A program made the translations under genes and the position numbers. Shown piece by piece: positions 33,131-44,380 of a stretch of 64,000 nt of DNA. Origin of the DNA: Saussurea involucrata (lineage: Eukaryota; Streptophyta; Magnoliopsida; Asterales; Asteraceae). Every line of letters begins with the position of its first letter. The first letter of the stretch is position 1. Below the pieces are notes generated by a model. That model was given only the letters and a program-made list of their open reading frames with translations. It was not told the origin of the DNA and searched no databases. The stretch is from assembly GCA_033807775.1 (NCBI GenBank), contig CM066314.1, positions 92,172,929 through 92,236,928 of the forward strand. The letters run 5' to 3'.

Positions 33131-33375
33131 TAGTTGAGACAAAGATGAATGTTAGTTAGTTGCGATAAAGATGAATGTTGCGACAAAGATGAGTGTCGCA
33201 ACAGTGAGTTGCGATAAAGTGAGTATATTGCAACCAGTTGGTTGCGATAAGAATTATGTTGCAACAGTTGGTTGCGATAAGTTGTAATGTCGCAACAGTT
33301 GGTTGCGATAAGAGCGATGTCGCAAGTAGTGGGTTGCGACAAGCGATGTCGCAAGTAGTGGGTTGCGATAAGTGA
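33131..33375. repeat. TTGCGA/TCGCAA hairpin array
   Basis: About nine degenerate copies of a unit near 25 bases are built from GGTTGCGATAAG and ATGTCGCAACAG. TTGCGA and TCGCAA are reverse complements, so neighbouring half-units can pair. Confidence 0.8.
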
Positions 33376-33850
33376 CGGGATTTTGAGTTATTTAGGATTT
33401 TAAGAGTCCTAATCAGTAGATTAATACAATTGCATCGTGTATTTGGATATTTCAGACCTTGAAAGTTTGGTGGCGGAAAATCATTACAAACATAAAGAGT
33501 GACGCTGTTGCTATCAGGTGAGTTCATTCTCACCTTACCTATTTTATAACGTATTTAAATTACGGTAAGGTATATTTTTATAAAGAGATGTTTCCTGAAT
33601 AAATTTTTTATGGACGATTATACGAGTTTTAACTATTTGTTCTAATGAACAATTGGGTATATAAATTTATATCAAGGACCCGTGAGTGATGATATTAATT
33701 GTTGGACTTATGTTATGATGAATTGACATATTAAATATGATTTGCTCATACTGAATGATATGAGAAATCCATATAAAGCAACAACCTGCACGAGTACGAA
33801 TAAGTGTAATAAATCCATAGACACTAACTTTATTTGATAACGTAGGATAG

Positions 33851-34330
33851 GCAAAGTAGAATTTCTATTCCTGTTTATTTTGGAATGTAATGAATAGGCA
33901 AAGTAGAATTGCTATTCATATTAATGAATAGGCAAAGTAGAATTTCTATTCATAATTGAGAAGGAGGAATAGACAAGGTATAATTTCTATTCCCATGTAT
34001 CCTTGGAAATGATTGAATAGGCAAAGTATAATTGCTATTCCCGTGTATCCTTGGAAATGATTGAATAGGCAAAGTATAATTGCTATTCATGTTGAATAAT
34101 TGAATAGGCAAAGTAGAATTGCTATTCATATAGAAATGATTGAATAGGCAAAGTGTAATTGCTATTCATGTGGAATGATTGAATAGGCAATGTAGAATTC
34201 TTATTCATATAGAAATGGTTGAATAGGTAAAGTATAGTTGCTATTCGTATTGAGATGTGGAAATATGAATTAGACGAAGTGTAAGTGTTGTTTTCCTGTG
34301 ATTTCAGCGGATTAAAAATAGGCAATATAA
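33851..34330. repeat. GAATAG/CTATTC hairpin array
   Basis: About ten to twelve copies of a unit such as GAATAGGCAAAGTAGAATT followed by CTATTC are present. The outer hexamers are reverse complements, giving about 29-base hairpin units. Confidence 0.85.
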
Positions 34331-34918
34331 GTTCTATTTATGTATCCATTTCAAGAAGGAGGTATGGTGATTGAATGTATGTCTGCAGGCTTGATCGATA
34401 AACTAGAATCCGTGATGATTCGTAGTAGGCTATTGAATATGGTGGTATGACTTTATGAATGGTAGTCATACTCATGGGATTGAGTATGATTCTGTTATTA
34501 TGAGACGAGTACAAGTATGGTAAGAATGAGGGTAAGTCAAGTTTGATAAGACTGGTTTACATTGATTTAAAACTATTATTTTTGAAACTGAATGTTCTCA
34601 CTAGGCGTTAGCGTAATCGTTTCAAATTATATTTTTTTACCAGGTACTGGCTCCGGGAAATAAAGGGATGTGGGATGAGAGCTTTTGAGATAGCGGAGAA
34701 GTTATTTTTCAATGAGTCTTTTGGTGGATTGCTTAGATAACCTAGTTAATCTGATTATAGTGACATTATTAGATTAATAGGTTATTTGAAGAATTCAATA
34801 TTTGTAAATATGACTACTCCTAGTTAATTCTCCGCTTATGTATTAAGTTTGGAATATTTTATGTTAATCTTGTTAGAATTTTGAGGTTCAAATTGACCCT
34901 GATTTTTAGGGTGTTACA

Positions 34919-35770
34919 GAGAGTTCCTCTGTATACTGCTTAATTCCCAGCATACCTCTAGTAGGTAGCTCAAACTCAAAAGAGATCATGGTCCTATTGA
35001 AGCATATGTTTATGTTTTCGGAGTTATCAGGTTTGGACATATATCCATTTATGGTGTTTGCCTCAGAATCAAAGAAACAGCTCTGCCAGAACCGATGAAG
35101 ATATCTGGCAGGGATCTTGGACGCGTTGCTAGTCAGAAGGAGTCTTAGAGGATGGTTTTCCAGAATGTTCGATTAAATGGGTTGTCCCTCCCCAAAGTTG
35201 TTTCTATTTGGGACCAAGTAGTGATTGTTAGGTTTTGAAGGTAGTTGGTTTTTAAAACAGTCGTTTTCCAGGAAGTTTTATAGGTTGGTAGTGGGTCCCT
35301 GATGAACAGAATCTACACTGTTAGCTTTTTCTTGAAGGTTTCATGGAATTGCAGGGTTGTTGGAATGCTCAGATGGAGCAGGGGAGTTAGCAGGTGAATC
35401 CATTTGAATGTTTGCTTGAGTGTTCTTGAGAAAATAGCAAAGATTTGCAGGTTGTTTTTTAGATTTGCAGGTTTTGCAAGATCGCCGGATAAGTCAGAGA
35501 GAAAGGGTTCGTAAAATTGAAGAAGAAGGGTAAAAGTGGGTTTTATAGTGGGTAAATTAGGATAGCATTCGGGCGGTAAAAAGTGAATTCTATAAAGTTT
35601 GGAGTCCTCACTCGAGTGTACAACTGGGTTCAACGCTTCAGAACTGTCGTGTGGCACACACGTCCAATAGAAACGTGCCACATCAGAAGTGGCGGTGCAC
35701 GATGGAACGTCGTGCGGCGCCCATTAATGCTGAGCGCGTGGCAGTTGCTACCCCTAAGTGACTGTCACTT
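34919..35770 (-). pseudogene. fragment of a transposon-associated gene with promoter-like upstream
   Basis: On the minus strand a TATA-like CTATAAAACC near 35545 is followed by a pyrimidine-rich leader and an ATG at about 35406 (MDSPANSPAPSEHSNNPAIP, then stop). Other frames then read through broken text to RYLHRFWQSCFFDSEAN and ISFEFELPTRGMLGIKQY near 34930-35070. This resembles by eye the region VPVQYIQQWW...LREMLNL of the accessory ORF of C2 (42119-43285). It is heavily frameshifted. I cannot name the family, and the similarity is my own visual alignment. Confidence 0.4.
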
Positions 35771-36052
35771 TTGAAAATAACCCGCACCTCAGAAGAAAAC
35801 AACGTCATGTTCCTACAGAGCCTCAATGAAGAATGGCTCCAACTGTCTATGTCCCTACAAACAAATCAAGACTTAGACACCTGGAGCTTATCAGATCTTT
35901 ATGGAACTTTGGCAGCCCAAGAACCCCAAATCGCCCAGGCAAAAACTCAAACTGCTGGGCCTCTGGCACTAGTTGGGAAGACTACAGAGGCAAAAGAGAA
36001 GCCTAAGAAGGAAAAAGCTGTGGAGGAGAAGAAGAAGAAGAAAGTGGTGGTT
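35771..36052 (+). pseudogene. copia-type gag fragment, interrupted by element G
   Basis: The frame reads EENNVMFLQSLNEEWLQLSM, WSLSDLYGTLAAQEP and GPLALVGKT, ending in a Lys run. This is the UBN2/copia Gag style, in which the LNEEW and SLSDLY blocks are typical. It is cut at 36052 by the LTR of G (possible TSD TGGTT). The remainder should lie beyond the right end of the window. Confidence 0.65.
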
Positions 36053-37683
36053 TGTGACAACTGTCAAATTTACACCTCAGGTTAGAACTGCACTGGATAT
36101 TTCAATTATTCATGTCATAGTTCACACAGTGCGATTTTAGCAGTAAACTCGGTACGGTAGGAAAATTTGAGAAATTTTGCCTAGGAACCCCTTGATTTAG
36201 GAAATTATCCATAAATCGCATAAAATGCCAACTTAAGCTACAATTATACCACAAGTATTATATAATTAACATCTTGATCTATTTTCAACTAAATTATATA
36301 AATACTTTACTTTTATATAATTACTTTGCTATTTATAATTTATGAGAAAATACTTGTGTTTTAAATAAATCAAAAAGAAAAGATTAGACTTTATTATTGC
36401 ATCACACCTCCCCCCCTCTCTACTCTTTATGTATTTCTTTTGGCTATCACAACACATTTCATTCTCTCTCTAAATTTTCACACAAGAATTCTCTCTTCTT
36501 TCTCTCTCTATCTTCATCCATCTTCATCAAATCTTCATCCACCTTCATCCATAAATTCATCCTCTAAACACCTCTTTCCAAAGAGATAAAAATGTTCAAG
36601 GTAAATACAAGTGTATTGGATGAAATCCATACACTCTCTTTTGTCTAAATTTTCATTTCCTGCATTCTCTTATGAATGTTCTTCACCTTCTTCTACATTT
36701 CTTTAATATTGTTAAAAATCATCTTTACACATCTTAATGTTTGTAGATTTACCACCATAACACTTGCATGTTAGTAAAAAGGTGGTGAATCCATAATCAA
36801 ACCCATGCTAAGATCAAAGATGAACTTTTAAACACATGCATGTAGTTTTCTTGAAAAATCCATACCTTTTGATTCAAAGGTTTCATGAGTGGATCTTTAA
36901 ATCCATTAAAAACATGTTTTAACCAACATGCATGAGCTAAAAATACACAATTTTATGATACATGATGAAGATTTTGACATAAACACCAAAAAGAACCATT
37001 TTCAAGATTTATAAAAGATGAGATGATGGGTAAACTTGCATGTAGTTTAAATGGCTCAAAAACATGTTTTGGAACTGAAAATAAATGTATGGGGATGAGT
37101 CAAATCGTATTTTGCATGCAAATGAATAAAAATTTTGGGTAAAAAGTCAATATAGGTGCACATGCACAAAGGGTGGTTTTGACAGCTTGCTGTCAGATTC
37201 CACACATCTTTTCAAAAGGTCATATCTCATTCAATACTACTCCAAATTAAGTAATTCGTTTTCTGGAAATTATTGTTATGTGTTAGGATTCAAACCCAAG
37301 TGGTTTCACCAAAAAAATCAAAGATTTCGTCTACCAAACAGTCTTCACAAAAGCAGTGCGCAAACAGCAACGTTTTCTGTCGAGTTTTACGTCAGGTATT
37401 TTTGCACGTACTTAAACACTTCTAAAAATTAGGAAACGGGTGCCAAAAGTTTTCTAACTCATTAAACCACTTGGACATAAAATATCTTGACCTAACTATA
37501 CCTGGAAGTAATCCAAAAATGGACACAAAGTGACACCAAAATCTGGATAACAAAGGACAATTTTCTTGTTATGATTGAAAGTTAACTCTTGATCCCATTT
37601 CATCATTTTATGATGAAATTGTGGAATATATAAATATATGTACACTACATATTTTTATATTTATGCATTTTATATACTCTTGA
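36053..37683 (+). repeat. 5' LTR of G, first part
   Basis: It starts TGTGACAACTG and matches 62230 onward. About 85 bases around 37345-37440 are absent in the 3' LTR copy. It ends in the TSD CTTGA (37679-37683), where H begins. Confidence 0.9.
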
Positions 37684-37814
37684 TGTAACAACCCAGAATT
37701 TGAACATACAAGCTAGAAGCTACCTCTTTAGTTCATAACGCCAAAAACGGCTCAACATGGTCCCACTAACAAGATTTACAATACAGGGTTCGCGGAAATA
37801 ACCCTAAATACAGC
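37684..37814 (-). repeat. 131-bp copy of the end of the X LTR
   Basis: Near-identical to 38033-38163, with about two differences. It lies directly between the outer TSD and the short LTR. Confidence 0.85.
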
Positions 37815-37964
37815 TGTAACAACCCAGGCCAACCGTACCAGATATTTTCCGCTTTGTCCACACACCTGGACTCACGGTTTTAAAACGCGTCTGATAGGGG
37901 AAGTATCAAGTTCCTCTTATAAGGCAACCTTTGTTCCCCTCCCCAACCAATGTGGGATCTTACA
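37815..37964 (-). repeat. short 150-bp LTR, left copy (TRIM-like)
   Basis: On the minus strand it runs TGTAAGATCCCACATTGG to GGGTTGTTACA and matches 54944-55093 with two substitutions. The opening resembles, from memory, small TRIM-type LTRs widespread in plants. Confidence 0.8.
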
Positions 37965-38032
37965 ATCCACCCCCCTTGGGAGCCCAGCGTCCTCGCTGGC
38001 ACACCAGTCCGGTTCCTGGCTCTGATACCATC
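37965..38032 (-). other. 68-bp TRIM-like internal region
   Basis: On the minus strand it opens with the primer-binding site TGGTATCAGAGCC and closes with a polypurine tract AAGGGGGGTGGAT next to the short LTR. A complete minimal internal region this short is typical of TRIM elements, which have no genes. Confidence 0.7.
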
Positions 38033-38247
38033 TGTAACAACCCAGAATTTGAACATACAAGCTAGAAGCTACCTCTTTAGTTCATAACGCCAAAAACGGC
38101 TCAACGTGGTCCCACTAAAAAGATTTACAATACAGGGTTCGCGGAAATAACCCTAAATACAGCTGAGAAAATCTAACTAAACATTTCAAAGGAGATTCTT
38201 CTAATTCCTTCAAGCGCAAGCTCCGATCCACGTCTTGCCAAAACTCT

Positions 38248-38734
38248 TGTAAGTACAGGATCTAATCTTACAATCAATATAGAAAGCAGTAATTGAGAAG
38301 TTGTATGATCAAGCCCAATTGTATTCAATGATGAACAGGATTACCAATCTAAGAGAGAGAGAATCTCAAAGATTACAAAGAATGAATAGAAAGATATACG
38401 GGAAAATCAATCAGTTAGCAACGTAGTGCTAACCACTCTATTTATACTGCAACGGACATGTTAAAGCTACAGTACAAATAAGAAAGACTAATAAGAACAT
38501 AACACGTGTTCTAATTAGTTTACTAAATACTAAGTAAAGTATGTAGTCATAAGTTCTGAACAGGTAGTTCAGAACTTCTGAACATTCTTCTGATAACGCT
38601 TCTCAGAGCTTCTGACTCTTTCTCTCAGAACTCTGACTTCTCTTCTCAGATCTCTGACTCCTCTACTCAGAATATCTGAGTCTTCTTATCAGATCTTCAA
38701 CACTTGGTTTATTGACAAAACTTCAGATCTAACA
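38248..38734 (-). repeat. 3' LTR of C2
   Basis: This is 487 bp. A TATA box (GTATAAATAG on the minus strand) lies at 38438-38447. It has a 22-bp segment near 38555 that the 5' LTR lacks, a duplication of a TCAGAACTTCTGA-type word. The polypurine tract AAAAAGGGGGAGAT abuts it at 38735-38748. Confidence 0.92.
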
Positions 38735-38803
38735 ATCTCCCCCTTTTTGTCAAATAAACTTGAATTTAGCATCATCCAGGTCTTTCAGAGCAGGAACGAT
38801 TTT

Positions 38804-39460
38804 CTAAAGTAGCACATTTCTCAGATTAAGCCTCTTATCAATTTTGACAATGATTTCTTGAATAATTTCAACTTGCTGATTGATTACTTCTTGAATTATA
38901 TTTGCTTCCTTCACTTTCAGCATCTTTTTCTCCAAATTATACTTTATGATTCTTAAAGTTCCAGAACAGTATTTTACAGTTTCCTTTGCTCTGAAGAAGA
39001 TCTTTCCACTTTTGTTTTTCAAAAATACTCCCAAATCTGGATATTTGTGAACACTTCCAGTCTTTAACACCTTTTTCTGTTCATGATCTGTGTTGGGATT
39101 TGCCAGATAAACACATGGCTTTTGTAAGTACAAAGCTATTTGGAAATCTGTATAACAGTGCCACCTTAAGATGTAGAACATGGCCTCAATCACCACACTT
39201 CTTGCCTTCCTTTCATTTCTGTCTTTGCTTGACTCTTTGAAGCATAGAAAGCTGTGTAATCTGTAGAAGTCAACCACTGATAGTTTCTCAAAATCTGCAT
39301 CAGTAAAGTAATAAACCTTGCCATCTTCTCTCAGAACTTCAAAGGATAAGTACTCCATCTTTCTGAATTTCTTAACCTTCAATTCTCTGATTCCAGTGAT
39401 TAGAAAATCTGAGTAAACAACTTGCTTTGTTTTGCCAAGACATCTTGATTTTTCAGCCAA
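38804..39460 (-). pseudogene. C2 accessory reading frame, C-terminal segment (218 codons)
   Basis: This is in the same frame as the 862-codon segment before it and separated from it by one TGA, with no ATG of its own at the start (TTG). Key words are VVYSDFLITGIREL, YYFTDADFEKLSVVDFYRL, HCYTDFQIALYLQK, ETVKYCSGTLRII and KIDKRLNLRNVL. By eye it repeats, diverged, the last third of the preceding segment. There is no signal peptide or membrane helix. The function is unknown. It ends about 60 bases before the polypurine tract. Confidence 0.65.
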
Positions 39461-42049
39461 TCAGATCTGAGTCTCCTTAGGTCTATCATAATACACGTCC
39501 AAGAATTGTACTTCTTTTGGTTTGAAGAACTCAGGCAAATCAAATTCAAGAAAGTATCCATTTAGATCAATGGATATTTCATCTTCTTTGGGTTCAGACT
39601 GTTCAGCTTGATCAAAACTAGTTATCTGCACATTCTGAGGTGTTGTGTTCTGGACTTCTTCAACTTCATCTGACAGAATTTCATTCACTTCATACTCAGC
39701 AGGAAACACAAAATCATTATGTAGAATCTTTTTGGGATTCACCCCAGATAGCAACCATTCACTACAGTTTCTGATTTTTCTTCTAAGATCCAACCTCCTC
39801 TTCACAGAGTTCATACATCTCTTCTTTAAACTCTCTCTTTCAGTTTCCACACTTACTTCCATTTCAATCAATAACCAATTTAGAGTTGCATCACTGTACT
39901 TCACCAACTCTTTTAATCTGAACATTTCAAGCCTTCCGTGAACTGTATATGTGAACCCTTCTGTCTCCATTCCTTCATTCACAAATCCCTTCAAATCTAA
40001 ACCAATTTCTGTTTTCTTTGTAGGAGAACTCGGATTACACTTCTCTTTTCTTTTTTCAATAGCTAATTGGAAGTCATACAAGTGTATATTTCTGACATAG
40101 ATACCCAGAAGTCTTCTGCATTCAATTCCCATCAAGGCTTCTTCAGTGCTGGCAAAGAACTTGACTAGAAAGATCTGATCATCAAGAGTCAATCTGTGAA
40201 AATCAAAAGTAGACATCAAAACCTTTGTATTTCTTTCTTTCAGCACTTCCATTCTAACAAACATTAAACCATTGAATTCTTCTTGTTGAAACATCAGAAC
40301 TTTCTCAATTCTTTTCTGGATATGCAGTTTTGAGTCAGGAACTCTGAATCTGTTAGAAGCTTCTGAGTAGACTATCTGAGCTCTGTCATCCATAAAACCA
40401 TCAATGTTACTTTCCAAAAGCTCATACTCTCCTTCTGTGTAGTAGAGATTATCATACATTTCCTCAAGAAAAATATCATCATGAAATTGTCTGGCTAATG
40501 GCACATCACTTAACTCTAGGATGAAATCACATACAGGTTCTTCTAGTCTTTGCAAGTTAATCTTTGGGATCTCAATTGGTTTTCTGAATACATACTCAGA
40601 AGGCATAAAGTAGTCTTTCACTTTCACATACTCTTCTTCTGTATTTAACTCATCACAAAAGTTAAATCTAAAATCATCTTCAAAATCCTGAGTATAATTC
40701 ACAGTTCTGTCTTCTTCTCCCATTAGATCAATAGGTCTTACCATTTTTATTCCTTTCTGAACTTTTTGAACATTTAAAGCTCTGACTAAATTATTATGCA
40801 TCCTTCTGATCAACTCTTCACTTAACCTCCTTTCTTCTAATTCATAATCCGTCATATTTTCTTTGTTATACACCACAATATCTGTACACATGTTGACCAC
40901 TTCACTTTCCACTGTCTTTTCTGATCTCAATACAGATTCCTCAATAGCTTCAGTTTCATCTGAGTTTCCTTCCATCTCTGTGTCTAAGTTCAATTCCTCT
41001 GTTTTATCTGAATCACCACCATCTGTACTTTCCAACTCCATTTCCTCTGTATCTGAACTATCAATCTGAACTATCTGAGTTATTGCCTTTAACTTTTCTT
41101 GTGTCTGATCTTCTGAACTTTTTGTACTGGCTAAGTGCATATCTGCTATCTCAAAATCTTCTATGCCAATGTCATCATCAGAACTTAACCTCTGTCTTTT
41201 CTCCCCCTTTTGATGATCATGAGGCTCATTATCATCAAACTTTCTTTTCAAGTTCTGATTAAAAGTAACTTCAGGTTCAGCTTCTGCAATAGGAACAGGA
41301 TCAAGAGGCTTTGAAGTAGAAGCCAATGATACACTCAGTGCTTTCAGTATAGATTCCTGCATACCTTGCATTTGTTTTAACATATCCTTTTGAAAACCAG
41401 ACATTATATCCATGATCTCCTTTTTGTGAGAATCCAAGGATTTCTTTACATCATCTAGTTTGGTTTCAACATAAATCAACTTTTTCTCCAACACAACTTT
41501 CAAATCTGACATCTCATCATTCAAATCCTCCACCTTCTTCTCCAAATTTTCTACTTTTCCCCCCATCTCCTTGTTTTGTTTCTGAATCTTTTCAAATTCA
41601 GAAGTTTCTAATAGTGAACCTGAACCAACAGATGGTCCAGTTTTCATGTGCCCAGAGGGCTCATGGCCTGTAGATAACACAAAGTCATCTTGTACAACAG
41701 ATGCACGTTTGAATGAGGCTTTTGTAATGTTCACCTCACCAGGACTTCCATCCAATCCTCGACACCCAACATTAGGTATGTCTATGAATGTTGTTTCAGG
41801 AATACGAAATTCCTGATTTGTGCAAGTGTCAGGAGGAATTTTAGGCTCAATATGAATAGGACTGTGATATTCAGACTCAATGTGTTGAAAAATAGATTGG
41901 GATTTATCACCTCCCTCCAAATGAGTTTGGGATGGTTCCCCGGATTTGTGTGAAACAGTAGCATGTAGAAATGCTTCTGAGTGGATATGGATGGGTTGTT
42001 CAAGATCCACCACTAGGTCCATGGTGTTTGTTTCAATATTGGACACCAA
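39461..42049 (-). pseudogene. C2 accessory reading frame, middle segment (862 codons): coiled coil and NLS-like
   Basis: It is in frame with the 388-codon segment upstream across a TAA at 42119-42121 and 23 open codons. Residues about 1-145 are low-complexity. Residues about 151-238 form a coiled coil (NLEKKVEDLNDEMSDLK). Around 267-289 lies a bipartite basic stretch (LKRKFDD ... KGEKRQRL) like a nuclear localisation signal. An acidic Glu/Ser/Asp-rich stretch spans about 300-400. The C-terminal third holds a module (VYSEASNRFRV, LYDFQLAIEK, LVKYSDATLNWLL, VKRRLDLRRKI) that recurs in the next segment. It is not an envelope type, as no membrane helix is seen. It resembles, from memory, unnamed modules in Asteraceae transposon proteins. 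Confidence 0.65.
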
Positions 42050-42118
42050 GAGATGTGAACCAATAGCATTTGTGGTTACCTGGTCAAGATTAGCTGGTTC
42101 AGAGGCATCTCTTTCTGT

Positions 42119-43285
42119 TTAAACCTCTGTTGACAATCTCTCATCCTCACCACTCTCATTCTGTTTTTCCTCACCAAATCTAACCAAGCTCTCAGAATTT
42201 TCCCCCTCAAGTCTCTCAGAATGTTCACCCATCTGAACATCCTCCCCCTCTCTAATTCGACTAGACCCCTCACCTCTCTTCTCAGGTTGGTCCTCTTGGG
42301 TAGGGATTTGAGGTAATTCAATTCTCATAGAGGTGCAATAAGCTTTTAAAATCTCACTCTCCCTTGGAATATAATTCCTAAGTGATTTTGGCAACAATTT
42401 ATGATTGGGATAGTTTTCAAGTCTTGTTACTGAGGTCATCTTACCCAAATAAAATGTGGGACCATGCTTCTCATTTGTTCTTCTTGAGATTGTGCTGTTT
42501 TCCTGCATGGCATACCAAATAACAATTTGCCAGTACCTTATATAAGGAATGTATGTCAGTGGAGCATCCTTTGTTTTCCTTTGAATTGCTTTCTGATTCT
42601 TCTCAAATGTATTCTTCATGTCTTCCCAAAGTATTAAAGTATAGTCATAATGCCTATTCTTCACTAAGCCCTGAAAGATCTGAAGAATTTGTTTAGAACC
42701 TTGATCAGCAGAACTATTCTTCCCTGACAAACATTTATTTACCACATGAAAGAAGCAAGCCCAAATAAGTGGTAATTTGTTTCTTCTGAACAAACTGAGA
42801 GTCCTCAATCCTTCATTGTATCCCAATTTCATAAATTCTGCTATTAATTCCTCTGTTAGGGGTGAGTCTTCAAAATCTGTCCTTCTTTGTACATCATCTT
42901 TCTCTGGTAGATTCAGCATTTCTCTTAGTGCAGAGATAGATAAGGCAAATGTCACTCCTCCAATTTCAGACACAAACTTATTATCTTCTAACCTCAGATG
43001 TTTCCACCATTGTTGTATGTACTGAACAGGAACATTTTTGCTTCTTGTAAACCATTTTCTATAAGGATGATGTTTGAATAACTCCATGATAATTCTGTGT
43101 TCAGGTTTAAATCGACTTTCCTCAAACAATATAACACAATTATTTTCAGACAATTTCAACCATTCACTCTCAGGAATAGCCCTTTCCACGAAAATAGGTC
43201 TATCTGACATAATTGACCCTGCAGCACTCTGTTCATGTTCAATATTAATGTTTACCTCATCTGCATTTCCTTCTGATTCATCCAT
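42119..43285 (-). pseudogene. C2 accessory reading frame, N-terminal segment (388 codons)
   Basis: It opens MDESEGNADEVNINIEHE. An earlier ATG at 43425 (MVGIRRSGPISLHSTKS) lies in another frame and could be the true start, with a one-base shift near 43295. The globular part (residues about 27-330) has FVERAIPESEWLKL, VPVQYIQQWWKHL, PLIWACFFHVVNKCLSG, YDYTLILWEDMKN and KLLPKSLRNYIP. It ends in an acidic tail. I recognise this only as an unnamed protein type often found next to copia-like pol in Asteraceae sequence. No catalytic motif is visible. Confidence 0.65.
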
Positions 43286-44380
43286 TTGTTCATCTTCTTT
43301 TCATTTCTTATTGCCTCTTCCTCTACAGCTCTATTCTGTACTTCATCATTATCCGAATCAGATGAATCCATTATCGATTTTGTAGAATGTAGCGAAATTG
43401 GACCACTCCTTCGTATTCCAACCATGATTTAAGAAGAAAACAAACTCAAAGAACTCTGGATTTGATTCGTATCTCACTTTTCGCTCTGGAATTTGAAAAG
43501 ATTTGGAATAGGGATTTTAAGACCTATTTAAAATCCGCGAAGTTGAAAGGTTTAACGGAAAAGCGAAATCAATGTTATAACGGAGTCACCACATTTGAAA
43601 TGCCACAGAGGATTTAAATGAAATGCGTGGCATAATCAAACAAATATGAAGCTGACACGTGTTAGTGGATAGAATTTTGACTCAAGTCAAAGATCTGAAT
43701 AACACGCTCAGATGTTTTGACTTTTCTTTATCAGATATCTGATTGTTCTACTCAGAGTTCTGATTCCATAACTCAGAAGAATTTTGCCTTGTAACCAAAA
43801 TGTCATTTAAAATCAACTTCTGACAAATATAAAACATTTTGATTATTCAGAAGAGATTTGAACAGATAGAAACACTTTTTATCATCAAAATTCTGTTCAT
43901 ATTATGATGATTTTTAAAATAAATCATTTAAAATCTTATATCTGAATATGAAATTTTTTTAATTCAGATATAGTTTGAACAACAAAAAAAAAATATTTAT
44001 CATTAAAAGCTTGTTCTTCTTAGAATGATCAGAGATAAGAAATGAAAACAAACCTTTTTAAGCATCACAAAATGATTTCCAAAAGAATTTTGATGCTCCC
44101 CCTTGACTTGAGCATGCATTTGACTATTAATGATACATAAAGATGAGATAAAAAGATAATAGAAGAAGCATAATCCACACAGTTGAAGTATTTGTATTTC
44201 TCAAAAATAAATTTTTGAAGTTAGATTGCTGAAGTATCGACTCAGAATTTTTGACCTTAAGACTCAGAAGTTCTGATCTCAAGACTCAGAAGTTCTGAAC
44301 TTAAGACTCAGAGTTCTGAGTACGCTACTCAGACAATTTTACTTAGAAAAATTTAGCATTTTTAAGAAAAACAAATATTT
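43286..44380 (-). other. spacer between RNase H and accessory frame of C2
   Basis: This is about 1.1 kb. It contains the possible upstream start at 43425, an internal polypurine-like tract (TCAAGGGGGAGC on the minus strand, 44095-44106), A/T runs near 43985, and CTCAGAAGTTCTGA words at 44240-44320. No other coding signal is seen. It could carry a promoter or splice acceptor for the accessory frame. Confidence 0.5.

Larger units (their letters stand above)
17198..34918 (+). mobile_element. gypsy element D, outermost nest of the left block
   Basis: Plus strand. The pieces are leader and gag start (17198-17667), gag end (25313-26240), decayed protease and chromodomain (31951-32547) and 3' LTR (32548-34918). 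Elements E and F split it with perfect 5-bp TSDs and its text resumes seamlessly after each. C1 splits it at 17197. The 5' LTR lies beyond the window. Most of RT and integrase is missing, so D is dead. Confidence 0.75.
32548..34918 (+). repeat. 3' LTR of element D
   Basis: It begins TGTAACATCTC after the chromodomain remnant and ends GGGTGTTACA, a TG/CA pair in the expected place. Length is about 2.37 kb. A TATA-like TTTTTATATAAAAG lies at 32753-32766, with GA- and GAA-rich tracts just downstream (32826-32889). Two hairpin arrays lie inside. The partner LTR is outside the window, so the ends are inferred. Confidence 0.7.

Noticed and set aside
33131..34330. CRISPR array
   Set aside because: Units are contiguous and degenerate with no unique spacers, and the setting is a plant LTR.
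37815..37964. Cassandra TRIM with 5S rRNA-like promoter
   Set aside because: The LTR is short and TRIM-like, but I see no 5S-type internal promoter blocks in it.
38540..38700. Heat-shock elements in the C-family LTRs
   Set aside because: The GAA and TTC blocks in TCAGAACTTCTGA are one base apart, not the two required by the heat-shock element consensus.
38804..43285. Retroviral envelope-like protein in C2
   Set aside because: The position fits an env-like frame, but there is no signal peptide, membrane helix or fusion-type segment. Coiled coil and basic signal point elsewhere.
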